From positions 372,001 to 436,000 of the forward strand of contig NZ_JAHKRR010000001.1 of NCBI RefSeq assembly GCF_018863395.1: a stretch of DNA of 64,000 bases, written 5' to 3'. The notes under the pieces are model-generated. The model did not search any database. It worked only from the letters and a program-made list of their open reading frames with translations, and was not told the DNA's origin. How positions within the stretch are numbered: position 1 is the first letter of the stretch; each line of letters starts with the position of its first letter. Positions 49,410 to 58,133 of this stretch are shown here, in pieces. A program made the translations under genes and the position numbers. The DNA comes from Sinomicrobium weinanense. Its GTDB lineage: Bacteria > Bacteroidota > Bacteroidia > Flavobacteriales > Flavobacteriaceae.

Positions 49410-51281
49410 ATGAATTATCTATCAGTAGAAAATATATCCAAATCGTTTGGAGAGCGGGTGCTGTTTACCGATATATCGTTCGGTATCAACAAGGACCAGA
49501 AAGTAGCGTTTATTGCCAGGAATGGCACCGGGAAAACCTCCCTGTTGAATATCATCACCGGAAAGGATGTGCCCGATACGGGGCAGGTGATCTCCCGCAA
49601 AGGGATATATATCGGCTTTCTGTCACAAGAACCCGACCTGCAACCGGGACTCACCATAGAAGAGACCATTTTTGCTTCCGATAACAAGGTGTTGAAGGTT
49701 ATTCACAACTACGAAAGGGCATTACGGAACCCGGAAGAAGAAAAGGCCTACCAGCAAGCGTTCGAACAAATGGAACTGCATAATGCCTGGGATTTTGAAA
49801 CACAATACAAGCAAATACTCTCCAAGCTGAAACTGGACGATCTCTCCCAAAAAGTGTCTTCCCTGTCCGGCGGACAGAAAAAACGCCTGGCGCTGGCCAC
49901 TGTTCTGCTCAATAAACCGGACCTGCTTATCCTGGACGAACCTACCAACCACCTCGATCTGGAAATGATAGAGTGGCTGGAATCCTATTTTGCCAAGGAA
50001 AACATTACTCTCTTTATGGTGACTCACGACAGGTATTTCCTGGAGCGCGTGTGCAACGAGATCGTGGAGCTGGAAAATGGTAAACTGTATACTTATAAAG
50101 GGAGTTATTCTTATTACCTGGAAAAAAAAGATGCGCGGATAGACGCGGAACGGGCTTCCGTAGAAAAAGCGAAGAACCTCTACACCAAGGAGCTGGACTG
50201 GATGCGCCGCCAGCCAAAAGCGCGGACCTCCAAGTCCAAATCGCGTATAGACGATTTTTACGTCATTAAAGAAAGGGCCCAGGAGCGGAGAAAAGAACAC
50301 CGCGTTCAGTTGGAGATCAACATGGAAAGGCTGGGCAGCAAGATCGTGGAACTGCACAATGTTTCCAAAACTTTTGGAGATAAAAATATATTGCAGAAGT
50401 TCAACTATGTGTTTAAAAAAGGAGAGCGTATAGGGGTTATCGGGAAGAACGGTACCGGAAAATCCACCTTCCTCAACCTGCTCACGGGGGCCATCCACGT
50501 CGATGCCGGAAAGATCGTGATCGGCGAGACCGTAAAGTTCGGTTATTACACCCAGGCGGGCATAGAGATAAAGACCGGTCAAAAGGTCATTGATGTTATC
50601 CGTGCATTTGGCGATTACATTCCGCTGGCCAAGGGAAAGAACATCTCTGCGGCCCAGTTGCTGGAACGTTTCCTCTTCGACAGGAAAAAACAATACGACT
50701 TTGTTGAGAAACTCAGCGGGGGAGAGCTGAAGCGGCTTTACCTCTGTACCGTGCTCATCCAGAACCCTAATTTTCTCATTCTCGATGAGCCAACCAACGA
50801 CCTGGATATCATTACCCTGAACGTTCTGGAAGAATTTTTGCTCGATTTTCCCGGCTGTCTTATCGTAGTGTCGCACGACAGGTATTTTATGGACAAGATC
50901 GTCGACCATCTTTTTGTATTCAGGGGAAATGCGGAGATAGAGGATTTTCCCGGCAATTATTCCGATTACCGGGCTTATGAAGACAGTGCACCTCCTGCCG
51001 GAAACGAAGCGGGACCACCGGAAAGCGATACCAAAAAGGAAAAAAATACCTGGCGGAAGGATATCAATAAAGGACTTTCGTATAACGAGCAAAAGGAATA
51101 CAACAGGCTGGAAAGGGAAATCAGGAAACTGGAGGAGGAAAAGGAAAAAATAGAAGCTATGTTTTCGGAAGGAGGACTCGAAGGCGACCGCATTGACAAA
51201 TTGTCCGTAAAGCTCCGCGAGGTTCTGGCAGGGATCGAAGAAAAGACCGACCGTTGGCTGGAACTCTCCTATAAAGAATAG
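49410..51281 (+). CDS. ABC-F family ATPase (Uup-like)
   Basis: A 623-residue soluble protein with two ATP-binding cassettes and no membrane domain. Walker A motifs GTGKTSLLN (first) and GKNGTGKSTFLN (second); signatures LSGGQKKRLALATVLL and LSGGELKRLYLC; Walker B DLLILDEPTNHLDLEMIEW and FLILDEPTNDLDIITLN. A charged linker (about 230-310) and a C-terminal coiled coil (about 555-623, EYNRLEREIRKLEEEKEK) mark the Uup subgroup. ABC-F proteins act on ribosomes in translation or antibiotic protection, or on branched DNA for Uup. Cytosolic. Confidence 0.92.
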   Translation: MNYLSVENISKSFGERVLFTDISFGINKDQKVAFIARNGTGKTSLLNIITGKDVPDTGQVISRKGIYIGFLSQEPDLQPGLTIEETIFASDNKVLKVIHNYERALRNPEEEKAYQQAFEQMELHNAWDFETQYKQILSKLKLDDLSQKVSSLSGGQKKRLALATVLLNKPDLLILDEPTNHLDLEMIEWLESYFAKENITLFMVTHDRYFLERVCNEIVELENGKLYTYKGSYSYYLEKKDARIDAERASVEKAKNLYTKELDWMRRQPKARTSKSKSRIDDFYVIKERAQERRKEHRVQLEINMERLGSKIVELHNVSKTFGDKNILQKFNYVFKKGERIGVIGKNGTGKSTFLNLLTGAIHVDAGKIVIGETVKFGYYTQAGIEIKTGQKVIDVIRAFGDYIPLAKGKNISAAQLLERFLFDRKKQYDFVEKLSGGELKRLYLCTVLIQNPNFLILDEPTNDLDIITLNVLEEFLLDFPGCLIVVSHDRYFMDKIVDHLFVFRGNAEIEDFPGNYSDYRAYEDSAPPAGNEAGPPESDTKKEKNTWRKDINKGLSYNEQKEYNRLEREIRKLEEEKEKIEAMFSEGGLEGDRIDKLSVKLREVLAGIEEKTDRWLELSYKE

Positions 51282-51304
51282 CACGGCTCCAATGTAAGTA
51301 CCGG

Positions 51305-51412
51305 TTAATAGGTTGCCCCCGAATCCGGATTGTACCCGATCTGATCGTTTTGCAGAGCTACTCGAACCTCTGAACCGCACTCAGGGCAGGTTGTAATGGA
51401 GAGACCTTTCAT
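51305..51412 (-). CDS. Possible 35-residue zinc-ribbon-like frame
   Basis: On the - strand, ATG at 51412 and TAA at 51305-51307 enclose MKGLSITTCPECGSEVRVAL and QNDQIGYNPDSGATY. The CPECGSEV knuckle resembles half a zinc ribbon; a second CxxC is missing. It sits in the gap between two + strand genes with no visible promoter. It may be a decayed fragment or chance. Low confidence. Confidence 0.2.
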   Translation of the reverse strand: MKGLSITTCPECGSEVRVALQNDQIGYNPDSGATY

Positions 51413-51421
51413 AATTAGAAG

Positions 51422-51922
51422 ATGTTAAGATATTTAAAATTCCTTATCAGATCTACCAACCAGCACGGCATACATTCCCCTTTTGTATATGTCTATGTTA
51501 CCAGGGGACTGTACCGGGGCCGTAAGTATAAAGGACCAAAACACCGGCGTATATTGTTCCGTACTATGGCCTACTTCAAATCAAAGAGTATTCATATTGC
51601 AGACCTTTCCGATAACAACCTGTGTGATGCATTGCGGAAATATTTTCCGGGAATAAGTGTAAAACCCGAAGGGGTGTCTGACATTAGCTGCTACAATAAA
51701 CCGCTCCGCCCGGACGAGGTATCCCGTTTTCTGAATGAAACCATATTCAAAGACGATCATATACTGGTGCTGGAAAAGATACATGAAACCCCGGCTTCGG
51801 AAGATGCCTGGCAGATTGTAAAGAAAAATACCAAAGTAACGGTGACCGTAGACCTGTTCTATCTCGGACTGGTCTTTTTCAGGAAAGGGCAGGTCAGGGA
51901 AGATTTCGTAATTCGTCCGTAA
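51422..51922 (+). CDS. Degenerate class I methyltransferase-like protein
   Basis: A 166-residue protein. The N-terminus RYLKFLIRSTNQHGIHSPFV and the C-terminus TVTVDLFYLGLVFFRKGQVR resemble the ends of a Bacteroidota class I SAM-dependent methyltransferase group of about 210-250 residues with 'HSPFVY' and 'VDLFxxGLVFFR'. The glycine-rich SAM loop (E/DxGxGxG) expected after the first helix is not visible; ADLSDNNLCDALRKYFPGIS stands in its place, and the protein is about 70 residues short. It may be a non-catalytic or shortened relative. Cytosolic. Confidence 0.55.
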   Translation: MLRYLKFLIRSTNQHGIHSPFVYVYVTRGLYRGRKYKGPKHRRILFRTMAYFKSKSIHIADLSDNNLCDALRKYFPGISVKPEGVSDISCYNKPLRPDEVSRFLNETIFKDDHILVLEKIHETPASEDAWQIVKKNTKVTVTVDLFYLGLVFFRKGQVREDFVIRP

Positions 51923-51952
51923 AAATGTAATTTTATAAGAAATTAAGACAAA

Positions 51953-52138
51953 ATGAGCACTACCTGGATCATCATCATTGCATTACTGTTCCTTGCCGTA
52001 TTGTGGAACAGCCGGAGAAACATGCGGAGATGGAAGGAACGAAAGAGGAGATCGTTCCGGGACCATTATTACGAAAAGAAAAAGGAAAAGGGACCGGAAG
52101 AAAAAACGGATAGAAGGGACAACAGTTCCGATCTTTAA
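51953..52138 (+). CDS. Small single-pass membrane protein with a charged tail
   Basis: A 61-residue protein: an N-terminal helix (TTWIIIIALLFLAVLWN, residues about 3-19), then a densely charged tail (RRNMRRWKERKRRSFRDHYY, EKKKEKGPEEKTDRRD). It starts 30 nt after the methyltransferase-like gene and is probably co-transcribed. Function unknown. The following gap 52139-52374 holds no recognised feature. Confidence 0.6.
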   Translation: MSTTWIIIIALLFLAVLWNSRRNMRRWKERKRRSFRDHYYEKKKEKGPEEKTDRRDNSSDL

Positions 52139-52374
52139 ACTTTTCATTGAATACCGGCTGCCGCCGGGACATCTGCAATATGCCGTTCGGCTCCGTTTCC
52201 GGATGGCTTTTTTGTATTCATCTTACAATTCATCCTGCAATTTTTACAGTTCGGGCATTCGGTTTTAGAAAGCCAGGGGGATTGGCAGAGATTTGTGGAG
52301 GCGAAAATACTTACCGGGGAAAATTGTACATTTAATGTTCCCAAACTGTTTAAGCCGGAATCTTTGATGAAAAA

Positions 52375-53724
52375 ATGAATACAAGAGAATTTATAAAGAC
52401 CATAGTCATTGGCCTGTCCATAAGCGCCATAATTTTCCTGCTGGACCAGACCTACCGGTTCCTTTCCGGATATTCGACGGCCTTTGATAACGGAATTCTG
52501 ACCTCCCTTGGCTTTTACATATTGTATGGAGTTCCACTTACTTTTGTAAATGTTTATCTCATACGGTATATCAATAGAACAAACAAAAAAAGAGAGCGAA
52601 GGTATAATCTTCTTATAGGTGTGCTGAGCTCTGTTATTGTAACGCTTCTCGCAATATTCGTTCTTAGGATCGTTCACCGGGTGTTTATTGACGGAATGTC
52701 ATTCCGGGGATTTCTGGCATCGGAAAACGGAGGGTTTTATTTTGTGGCTACGCTCATAGCCCTCATTATTTCCCTGTTCTTCCATGCTTTTCATTTTTAT
52801 AAGGCATTACAGGAAAACAGGGTCAAGGAACAAAAGATCATTGCCGGGACGGCATCCGCCCAGTTCGACGCCCTGAAAAACCAGCTCGACCCACATTTTT
52901 TGTTCAACAGTCTTAACGTGCTTACCAGCCTTATCGACGAAAGGCCGCAGTCGGCACAGAAATTTACCACTTCGCTGTCCAAAATATACCGCTATGTGCT
53001 GGAGCAGAAGAATAAGGAGCTGGTGTCTGTCGAAGAGGAGCTTCAATTTGCCAAAACCTATGTGGGCCTGCTGAAAATGCGCTTTGAAGACAGTATAGAA
53101 TTCGACATGCCGGACAAACCGGATAACCCGGAAGCAAAAGTGGTGCCGCTTTCCCTGCAACTGTTGCTGGAAAATGCCGTGAAACACAATACGGTGACTG
53201 CCCGGAACCCTTTGAAGATCAAAATATTTGAAGAAGGCGGAAACCTCGTCGTGCGCAACAATATGCAGCGCAAACAGGTGGTAAAAAAGGGAAGCGGGGT
53301 AGGACTGGCCAATATCAGCCAGCGTTATGACCTGCTTACGGAAAGAAAAGTAATGATCAAAGAAGCGGCTCCTTTCTTTGAAGTAAGAATACCAATGTTA
53401 ACCAAACAAATAGAAAGTATGAATACGGAAAGTGCAGAACTGAATGAAAAGTACCTCGCGGCCAAAAGACGGGTGGAGGAACTCAAGGAATTTTACTGGA
53501 ATTTAACCGCTTATTGTATTGTGATCCCTTTCCTGATCTTTATCAATTACAGGACCTCCTGGGACTTTAAATGGTTTTGGTTTCCCGTATTTGGTTGGGG
53601 GATAGGCCTGGCTTTTCACGCAGTAAGCGTATTCCTGGACAAGGGCTTTTTCGGAAGGAGCTGGGAAGAGAAAAAAATACGCGAATACATGCGTGAAGAC
53701 GAAAAAACGACCAGATGGCAATAG
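52375..53724 (+). CDS. LytS-type sensor histidine kinase with a C-terminal 2TM domain
   Basis: A 449-residue membrane kinase. Four helices in the N-terminal half (about 8-24, 41-60, 80-101, 120-142). The His-kinase domain of the LytS/YehU type follows: phospho-acceptor His174 in LDPHFLFNSLNVLTSLIDE; N box LQLLLENAVKHN (about 261-272); glycine loop GSGVGLANISQRYDLL (about 307-322). Residues 357-449 form an extra 2TM domain (LAAKRRVEELKEFYWNLTAY, WGIGLAFHAVSVFLDKGFFG, RSWEEKKIREYM), an additional membrane hairpin after the catalytic domain. Followed after 43 nt by a free 2TM protein and then the LytTR regulator, so it forms a signalling operon. Confidence 0.88.
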   Translation: MNTREFIKTIVIGLSISAIIFLLDQTYRFLSGYSTAFDNGILTSLGFYILYGVPLTFVNVYLIRYINRTNKKRERRYNLLIGVLSSVIVTLLAIFVLRIVHRVFIDGMSFRGFLASENGGFYFVATLIALIISLFFHAFHFYKALQENRVKEQKIIAGTASAQFDALKNQLDPHFLFNSLNVLTSLIDERPQSAQKFTTSLSKIYRYVLEQKNKELVSVEEELQFAKTYVGLLKMRFEDSIEFDMPDKPDNPEAKVVPLSLQLLLENAVKHNTVTARNPLKIKIFEEGGNLVVRNNMQRKQVVKKGSGVGLANISQRYDLLTERKVMIKEAAPFFEVRIPMLTKQIESMNTESAELNEKYLAAKRRVEELKEFYWNLTAYCIVIPFLIFINYRTSWDFKWFWFPVFGWGIGLAFHAVSVFLDKGFFGRSWEEKKIREYMREDEKTTRWQ

Positions 53725-53767
53725 ATCGGCAGGTGTTTAATCCTGATAGATTTAAAAACAGTTCAAC

Positions 53768-54082
53768 ATGAAAATTTACACTAAAGAGGAGAGATATCTC
53801 AATGCCAAGAAAAAACTGGATAAGATAAGGGGATTTTACCGTCACCTGTTCTGGTATCTGGTCATTAACCTGTTCCTGGTGATATGGATCGGGGTGGAAG
53901 CCAAATGGGATGGCGATCAATTTTGGAACTTTGGTACTTTTTCCACAGCAGTTTTCTGGGGAATAGGGCTTTTGGCTCACGCTGTAATCGTATTTGTTCC
54001 CAATATTTTCTTCGGCAGGGATTGGGAAGAACGGCAAATACGCAAATTCATGGAAAAAGAGAACAGGCGTAGGTGGGAGTAG
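53768..54082 (+). CDS. Stand-alone 2TM domain protein
   Basis: A 104-residue membrane protein equal to the C-terminal domain of the kinase next door: amphipathic start YLNAKKKLDKIRGFYRHLFW, two helices (about 27-47 and 60-82) and the C-terminal IFFGRDWEERQIRKFMEKEN. The charged RD/SWEE-x-x-I-R motif is shared with kinase residues about 424-440. It probably pairs with the kinase in the membrane through the common fold, but this is inference. Start ATG at 53768. Confidence 0.88.
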   Translation: MKIYTKEERYLNAKKKLDKIRGFYRHLFWYLVINLFLVIWIGVEAKWDGDQFWNFGTFSTAVFWGIGLLAHAVIVFVPNIFFGRDWEERQIRKFMEKENRRRWE

Positions 54083-54152
54083 GAAGTTCGAAGTTGGATG
54101 GCTGTATATGAAAGCCCAGGATCAATATTCGGTAAAATTGTAACAACAGGAT

Positions 54153-54905
54153 ATGAAAATCATAATCATCGAAGACGAAAAACCAGCAGCCCGGAGGTTA
54201 CAGCGTATGATAGAAAAATTGGGCGTTTCTGTGAGTTTTATGCTCCATTCTGTGGAAGAGGCGGTGGAGTGGTTCCGGAGTAATGAGCATCCCGATCTTA
54301 TTTTTCTCGATATTCAGTTGTCTGACGGCTTGTCTTTTGAGATATTTGATGCAGTAGAAGTAAAAAGTGCCGTGATCTTTACGACGGCCTATGACGAATA
54401 TGCTCTCCGCGCCTTTAAACTGAACAGTATAGATTACCTTCTGAAACCTATCGACGATGAAGAGTTACAGGAGGCCCTGGAGAAATACAGGAACAGGATC
54501 CCTGCGCGAAGTATACAACTGGATTTTGAAGAGGTGAAAAAAATGTTGGTAAACCCATTGGACAGGCAGTACAAAAAACGTTTTACCGTAAAGATCGGAC
54601 AACATCTGAAAATGATCACGACTGAAGATATAGAATGTTTTTACAGCGAGAACAAGGGGACATATATCCACACCTCCAACGGGAGGAATTACCTGTTAGA
54701 TACCACCCTGGATGCCCTGGAGGACGAATTGTCGCCGGATACTTTTTACAGGGTGAGCCGAAAATTCTTTGTCAATGTAAAAGCCATCCGCGACATTATT
54801 GCCTATACCAATGCCCGGCTTAAACTCAGGCTGCACAAATACAGCGAACAAGAGATTATCGTAAGCCGGGAGCGTGTAAAAGGGTTTAAAGACTGGTTAG
54901 GCTAA
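54153..54905 (+). CDS. LytTR-family response regulator
   Basis: A 250-residue regulator. The receiver domain (1-120) has IIIIEDEKPAARRL, phospho-acceptor Asp53 (DLIFLDIQLSDG), TTAYDEYALRAF and KPID. The LytTR DNA-binding domain (about 150-250) reads FTVKIGQHLKMITTEDIECF, YIHTSNGRNYLLDTTLDALE, FYRVSRKFFVNVKAIRDI, KRLKGF-like end. It is the output of the adjacent kinase/2TM module. The last 9 bp overlap the end of the convergent galT gene. Confidence 0.95.
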   Translation: MKIIIIEDEKPAARRLQRMIEKLGVSVSFMLHSVEEAVEWFRSNEHPDLIFLDIQLSDGLSFEIFDAVEVKSAVIFTTAYDEYALRAFKLNSIDYLLKPIDDEELQEALEKYRNRIPARSIQLDFEEVKKMLVNPLDRQYKKRFTVKIGQHLKMITTEDIECFYSENKGTYIHTSNGRNYLLDTTLDALEDELSPDTFYRVSRKFFVNVKAIRDIIAYTNARLKLRLHKYSEQEIIVSRERVKGFKDWLG

Positions 54906-55922
54906 TTCCCGTAACCGTTGTGCCGCACCTTCAGCGGTAATGTCCCGCTGGGGCATGGCAAACATTTCATAGCCTACCATAAATTTCTTTACCGTGGCAG
55001 AACGCAACAGGGGCGGATAGAAACTCATATGCCAGTGCCAGTGATCGTGATTCTCTTCGCTGGTCGGTGCCTGATGGATCCCTGCGGAATAGGGGAACGA
55101 GCAGTCAAACAGCTTGTCGTAGGAGGCTGTGATAAACCGGATGGCATCGGCAAACGCAGTCTTTTGTTCGCCGGAGAGCTGCCCTATGTGAGATTGGTAG
55201 TCCCTGGGTACGATCATGGTCTCAAAAGGCCATATCGCCCAGAAAGGCACGAGGATCACAAAATGTTCATTTTCATAGACCAGTCGTTCCTTGCTGCTCG
55301 TTTCCTGTAAAACGTAGTCGGATAGGAGGCTTTTGCCGTGTTTTCTGAAATATTCTTTCTGCCTGGCGTCCTTTTTTACAACTTCATTGGGAATGGAGCT
55401 CTGTGCCCAGATCTGCCCGTGGGGATGAGGATTGCTGCATCCCATAACAGTCCCCTTATTTTCAAAGATCTGTACGTAGTTGATGTTTTCGCGCTGTCCG
55501 AGGAGTTGATATTCTTCCTGCCAGAGGGAAACCACTTTTTCGATATCGGCAGTTTCCATATCTGCCAGGCTTTTGGAGTGGTCCGGAGAAAAGCAGATAA
55601 CCTTGCAGCTACCTTCTTCGCTTTCCGCCCGGAGCAATCCGTCGTTAATGACAAACGGATCGGATTGCGACTGTAATGCCGCAAAGTCGTTGGTAAAAGC
55701 AAAAGTGTCGGTATATTTCGGGTTTACCTCCCCATTGGCTCTTTTGTTCCCCGGACAGAGGTAGCAGTTCTCGTCATAAGAAGGCCTTTCTTCTTCCGAC
55801 CGTTTTTCCTGCTGTCCCTGCCAGGGTCGTTTGGTGCGATGGGGAGAGACCAGTATCCATTCGCCCGTTAATATGTTGTATCTTTTATGTGATTGGTTTT
55901 GCAATACGTCTGTCTGGATCAT
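54897..55922 (-). CDS. galT: UDP-glucose--hexose-1-phosphate uridylyltransferase
   Basis: A 341-residue enzyme of the Leloir pathway, swapping UMP between UDP-glucose and galactose-1-phosphate. The nucleophilic motif HPHGQIWA is complete (SNPHPHGQ, with the covalent His in the middle). A zinc site begins CYLCPGNKRANGE. The C-terminal half carries HDHWHWHMSFYPP. Cytosolic. It ends 9 bp inside the LytTR gene on the other strand. The galactokinase gene is one gene upstream, with lgt between. Confidence 0.95.
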   Translation of the reverse strand: MIQTDVLQNQSHKRYNILTGEWILVSPHRTKRPWQGQQEKRSEEERPSYDENCYLCPGNKRANGEVNPKYTDTFAFTNDFAALQSQSDPFVINDGLLRAESEEGSCKVICFSPDHSKSLADMETADIEKVVSLWQEEYQLLGQRENINYVQIFENKGTVMGCSNPHPHGQIWAQSSIPNEVVKKDARQKEYFRKHGKSLLSDYVLQETSSKERLVYENEHFVILVPFWAIWPFETMIVPRDYQSHIGQLSGEQKTAFADAIRFITASYDKLFDCSFPYSAGIHQAPTSEENHDHWHWHMSFYPPLLRSATVKKFMVGYEMFAMPQRDITAEGAAQRLRELA

Positions 55923-55934
55923 TTTTGGATTGAA

Positions 55935-55959
55935 AGTTTAAAGTTCAAAGTTGCAGGTT
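55935..55959. repeat. Second copy of the 14549-14573 25-mer
   Basis: Exactly identical over 25 nt to 14549-14573, lying in the 35-nt gap between lgt and galT and ending inside the lgt stop codon (55958-55960). Unlike the first copy it has no inverted partner close by, though ggtccccgagcggagctgaggggg follows at about 55981. Confidence 0.9.
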
Positions 55960-56797
55960 ATTTAAAGTTTTTCACTCCCGGTCCCCGAGCGGAGCTGAGG
56001 GGGCGGAAAACAAGGGCCATTCCGATAAGAATAAATGGAATGCTCAGTATTTGTCCCATATTCAAAGGTATCTGGTTTTCGAATTGTACCTGGTTTTCCT
56101 TGAAAAATTCGATGGTAAACCTCGCTGAAAACAACAATATAAGAAAGAGCCCGAAAAGATAACCTTCCTGTTTTTCGGTATTCCTGTACAGTGCCTTTAA
56201 AATAAAAAATATCAGCAGGTATGACAAGGCCTCGTATAACTGTGTGGGATGCCTGGGAATGAGATCGTCCCTGACAAATACAACACCCCAGTTTCCGTCG
56301 GTGGGTTTCCCGTATATTTCAGAATTCATAAAATTGCCCAGCCTTATAAATGTCCCGGTGAGGGGAATGGCCATGGCCACCAGGTCGAGGATACGGAGCG
56401 GACGGCTTTTGTATTTTTTACAGTACAGCAGAATGGCGATAAAGACGCCAATACCCCCACCGTGACTGGCCAGTCCCTGGTATCCTGTAAATGTGTAGGC
56501 TCCGTCGATCTTCTGTATGGGGAGGAATATTTCAAGCGGGTGTTGCAGATAGTACAAGGGTTCGTAAAACAGGCAGTGTCCCAGTCTCGCTCCCACGACA
56601 GTGCCTATGACGATATAGGTAAGGAGCTTGTCGAGATCGGCTACGGGGATATTTTCCCGTTGATATATTTTCCGTACCACCGCATATCCCAGCAGAAGCC
56701 CGGTGACAAAGAGCAAGCCGTAGTATTTCAGCGGAAACGTATCGGTTATCCGGAAAATTACAGGGTCCATATTCCAATGTAGAATGCCGTCTTCCAT
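55958..56797 (-). CDS. lgt: Prolipoprotein diacylglyceryl transferase
   Basis: A 279-residue inner-membrane enzyme moving diacylglycerol from phosphatidylglycerol to the lipobox cysteine of prolipoproteins, the first step of lipoprotein maturation. Seven helices; motifs VVGARLGHCLFYEPLYYL, SHGGGIGVF (catalytic His region) and the Lgt signature GTFIRLGNFMNSEIYGKPT. The usual start (LHWNMDPVIFRI) follows ATG at 56797. It lies between galK and galT on one strand, an odd place for a housekeeping gene. Its substrates in this window include the beta-lactamase and Cu/Zn SOD lipoproteins. Confidence 0.95.
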   Translation of the reverse strand: MEDGILHWNMDPVIFRITDTFPLKYYGLLFVTGLLLGYAVVRKIYQRENIPVADLDKLLTYIVIGTVVGARLGHCLFYEPLYYLQHPLEIFLPIQKIDGAYTFTGYQGLASHGGGIGVFIAILLYCKKYKSRPLRILDLVAMAIPLTGTFIRLGNFMNSEIYGKPTDGNWGVVFVRDDLIPRHPTQLYEALSYLLIFFILKALYRNTEKQEGYLFGLFLILLFSARFTIEFFKENQVQFENQIPLNMGQILSIPFILIGMALVFRPLSSARGPGVKNFK

Positions 56798-56840
56798 GCC
56801 TGGGATGTGTAATTGCGATTGCTGTGTTATATCTTCATTT

Positions 56841-58019
56841 TTATTCAGGGGGTTCTGCCAGGGATGTACCGTTTGTAAGGGAAACGCTGTACGTACTTAG
56901 TTCCTTGTTGAAGGTGTTGGAATATTCCTGTTTGATGCCCTGTACAAAACTGTCTGCCCTGCCTTTTTTGATAAGGTTTATGGTACACCCGCCAAAACCG
57001 CCTCCCATCATCCTGCTACCTGTGATGTCAGGGTTTTTCTTTGCTTTTTCCACGAGATAATCCAGTTCGGGGCAGCTTACTTCGTATTGGTGTTGCAATC
57101 CTTCATGTGAGGCAAAAAGCAGTGATCCCAGCCGGGGAATGTCATCCTCTTTCATAGCAGCTACGGCCTGTTGCACACGCCTGTTCTCCCGGATGATATA
57201 AAGGCATCGGGCATACACTTCTTCATCCAGTTGGTGTTTTACCTCCCCGAGGTCGTTTTCCGTGGCGTCCCTCAGGGCTTTTATATGGGGAAACCGGGCC
57301 CGCAGGATGCGTACACCGGCTTCGCAGGAATTTCTCCTGTCGTTATAGGCGGAATCGGCCAGGCTGTGTTTTACATTGGTATTGATGAGCAGGAGCTCGT
57401 AGTCGTTAAAGTCTACCGGGACCGGAGTGTAGTCCAGCGATCTGCAATCGAGGAAAAGAGCGTGGTCTTTTTGGCCCAGCATGCTGGCAAACTGGTCCAT
57501 GATTCCGCATTTTACCCCGGCAAAATGGTGTTCCGCCCGCTGGGAGATCAGTGTCATTTCTTTTCGGGGGATGCCCAGGTCAAAAAGCTGGTCGAGACCG
57601 AAAGCGATGCTGTTCTCCAGTGCGGCAGAAGAAGAGAGCCCGGCACCGTTGGGAATATTGCCTCCGAAAACGATATCAAAACCGGAGAGCTCCCTGCCCA
57701 GTTGTTGCATTTCAGCAACCACCCCGAGGACGTAGTTTTTCCAGCTTCCCCTTTCCTGCGGACTTACCTCGGCGAGACTGAATTCACAGGTTTCCCCGAA
57801 GTCTGCTGCATGTACGGAACAATGGTCTTTATGCCCGTTTCTGGCCAGGGCGCAAATGATATAGCGGTCTATGGCTGCGGGAAGTACAAAGCCGTCGTTG
57901 TAATCGGTGTGTTCCCCGATGAGGTTGATCCTCCCGGGAGATTGGATAAGCAGGGGAGTGCTGCCGTGTTTTTCAGTAAAAAGGGATTGTATCTTGTCTG
58001 TTAATGTCGTTGTAGTCAT
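56841..58019 (-). CDS. galK: Galactokinase
   Basis: A 392-residue GHMP kinase phosphorylating galactose at C1. Signature GRINLIGEHTDYNDGFVLP (substrate loop) near the N-terminus; ATP motif GAGLSSSAALE; C-terminal MMGGGFGGCTI. Length is normal. Cytosolic. It starts 114 nt after the sugar symporter gene (with a repeat hairpin between) and is followed by lgt and galT on the same strand. Confidence 0.96.
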   Translation of the reverse strand: MTTTTLTDKIQSLFTEKHGSTPLLIQSPGRINLIGEHTDYNDGFVLPAAIDRYIICALARNGHKDHCSVHAADFGETCEFSLAEVSPQERGSWKNYVLGVVAEMQQLGRELSGFDIVFGGNIPNGAGLSSSAALENSIAFGLDQLFDLGIPRKEMTLISQRAEHHFAGVKCGIMDQFASMLGQKDHALFLDCRSLDYTPVPVDFNDYELLLINTNVKHSLADSAYNDRRNSCEAGVRILRARFPHIKALRDATENDLGEVKHQLDEEVYARCLYIIRENRRVQQAVAAMKEDDIPRLGSLLFASHEGLQHQYEVSCPELDYLVEKAKKNPDITGSRMMGGGFGGCTINLIKKGRADSFVQGIKQEYSNTFNKELSTYSVSLTNGTSLAEPPE

Positions 58020-58043
58020 TCTTTGTTGTCCTTTGTATTTAAC

Positions 58044-58100
58044 CCCCGTAAAGACGCACGGCCTCCGAAAGGACGGGGCAGGCTTTGCGTCTTTACGGGG
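58044..58100. repeat. CCCCGTAAAGACGC inverted repeat between the symporter gene and galK
   Basis: CCCCGTAAAGACGC (58044-58057) is exactly inverted at 58087-58100 (14 bp), with a 29-nt loop that itself is related (acggcctccgaaagg). Same 'GTAAAGACGCACGG' family as 35997-36077. Located in the leftward transcript before the galK start at 58019. Confidence 0.92.
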
Positions 58101-58133
58101 ATATGCTTTTACATGGATGATGAGGCAAGGCCT

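Noticed and set aside
49722-51380. A 552-codon open frame on the - strand opposite the ABC-F gene
   Set aside because: It is fully antisense to a gene with complete ABC motifs, has no start signal or recognised motif, and its amino acids follow the codon bias of the other strand.
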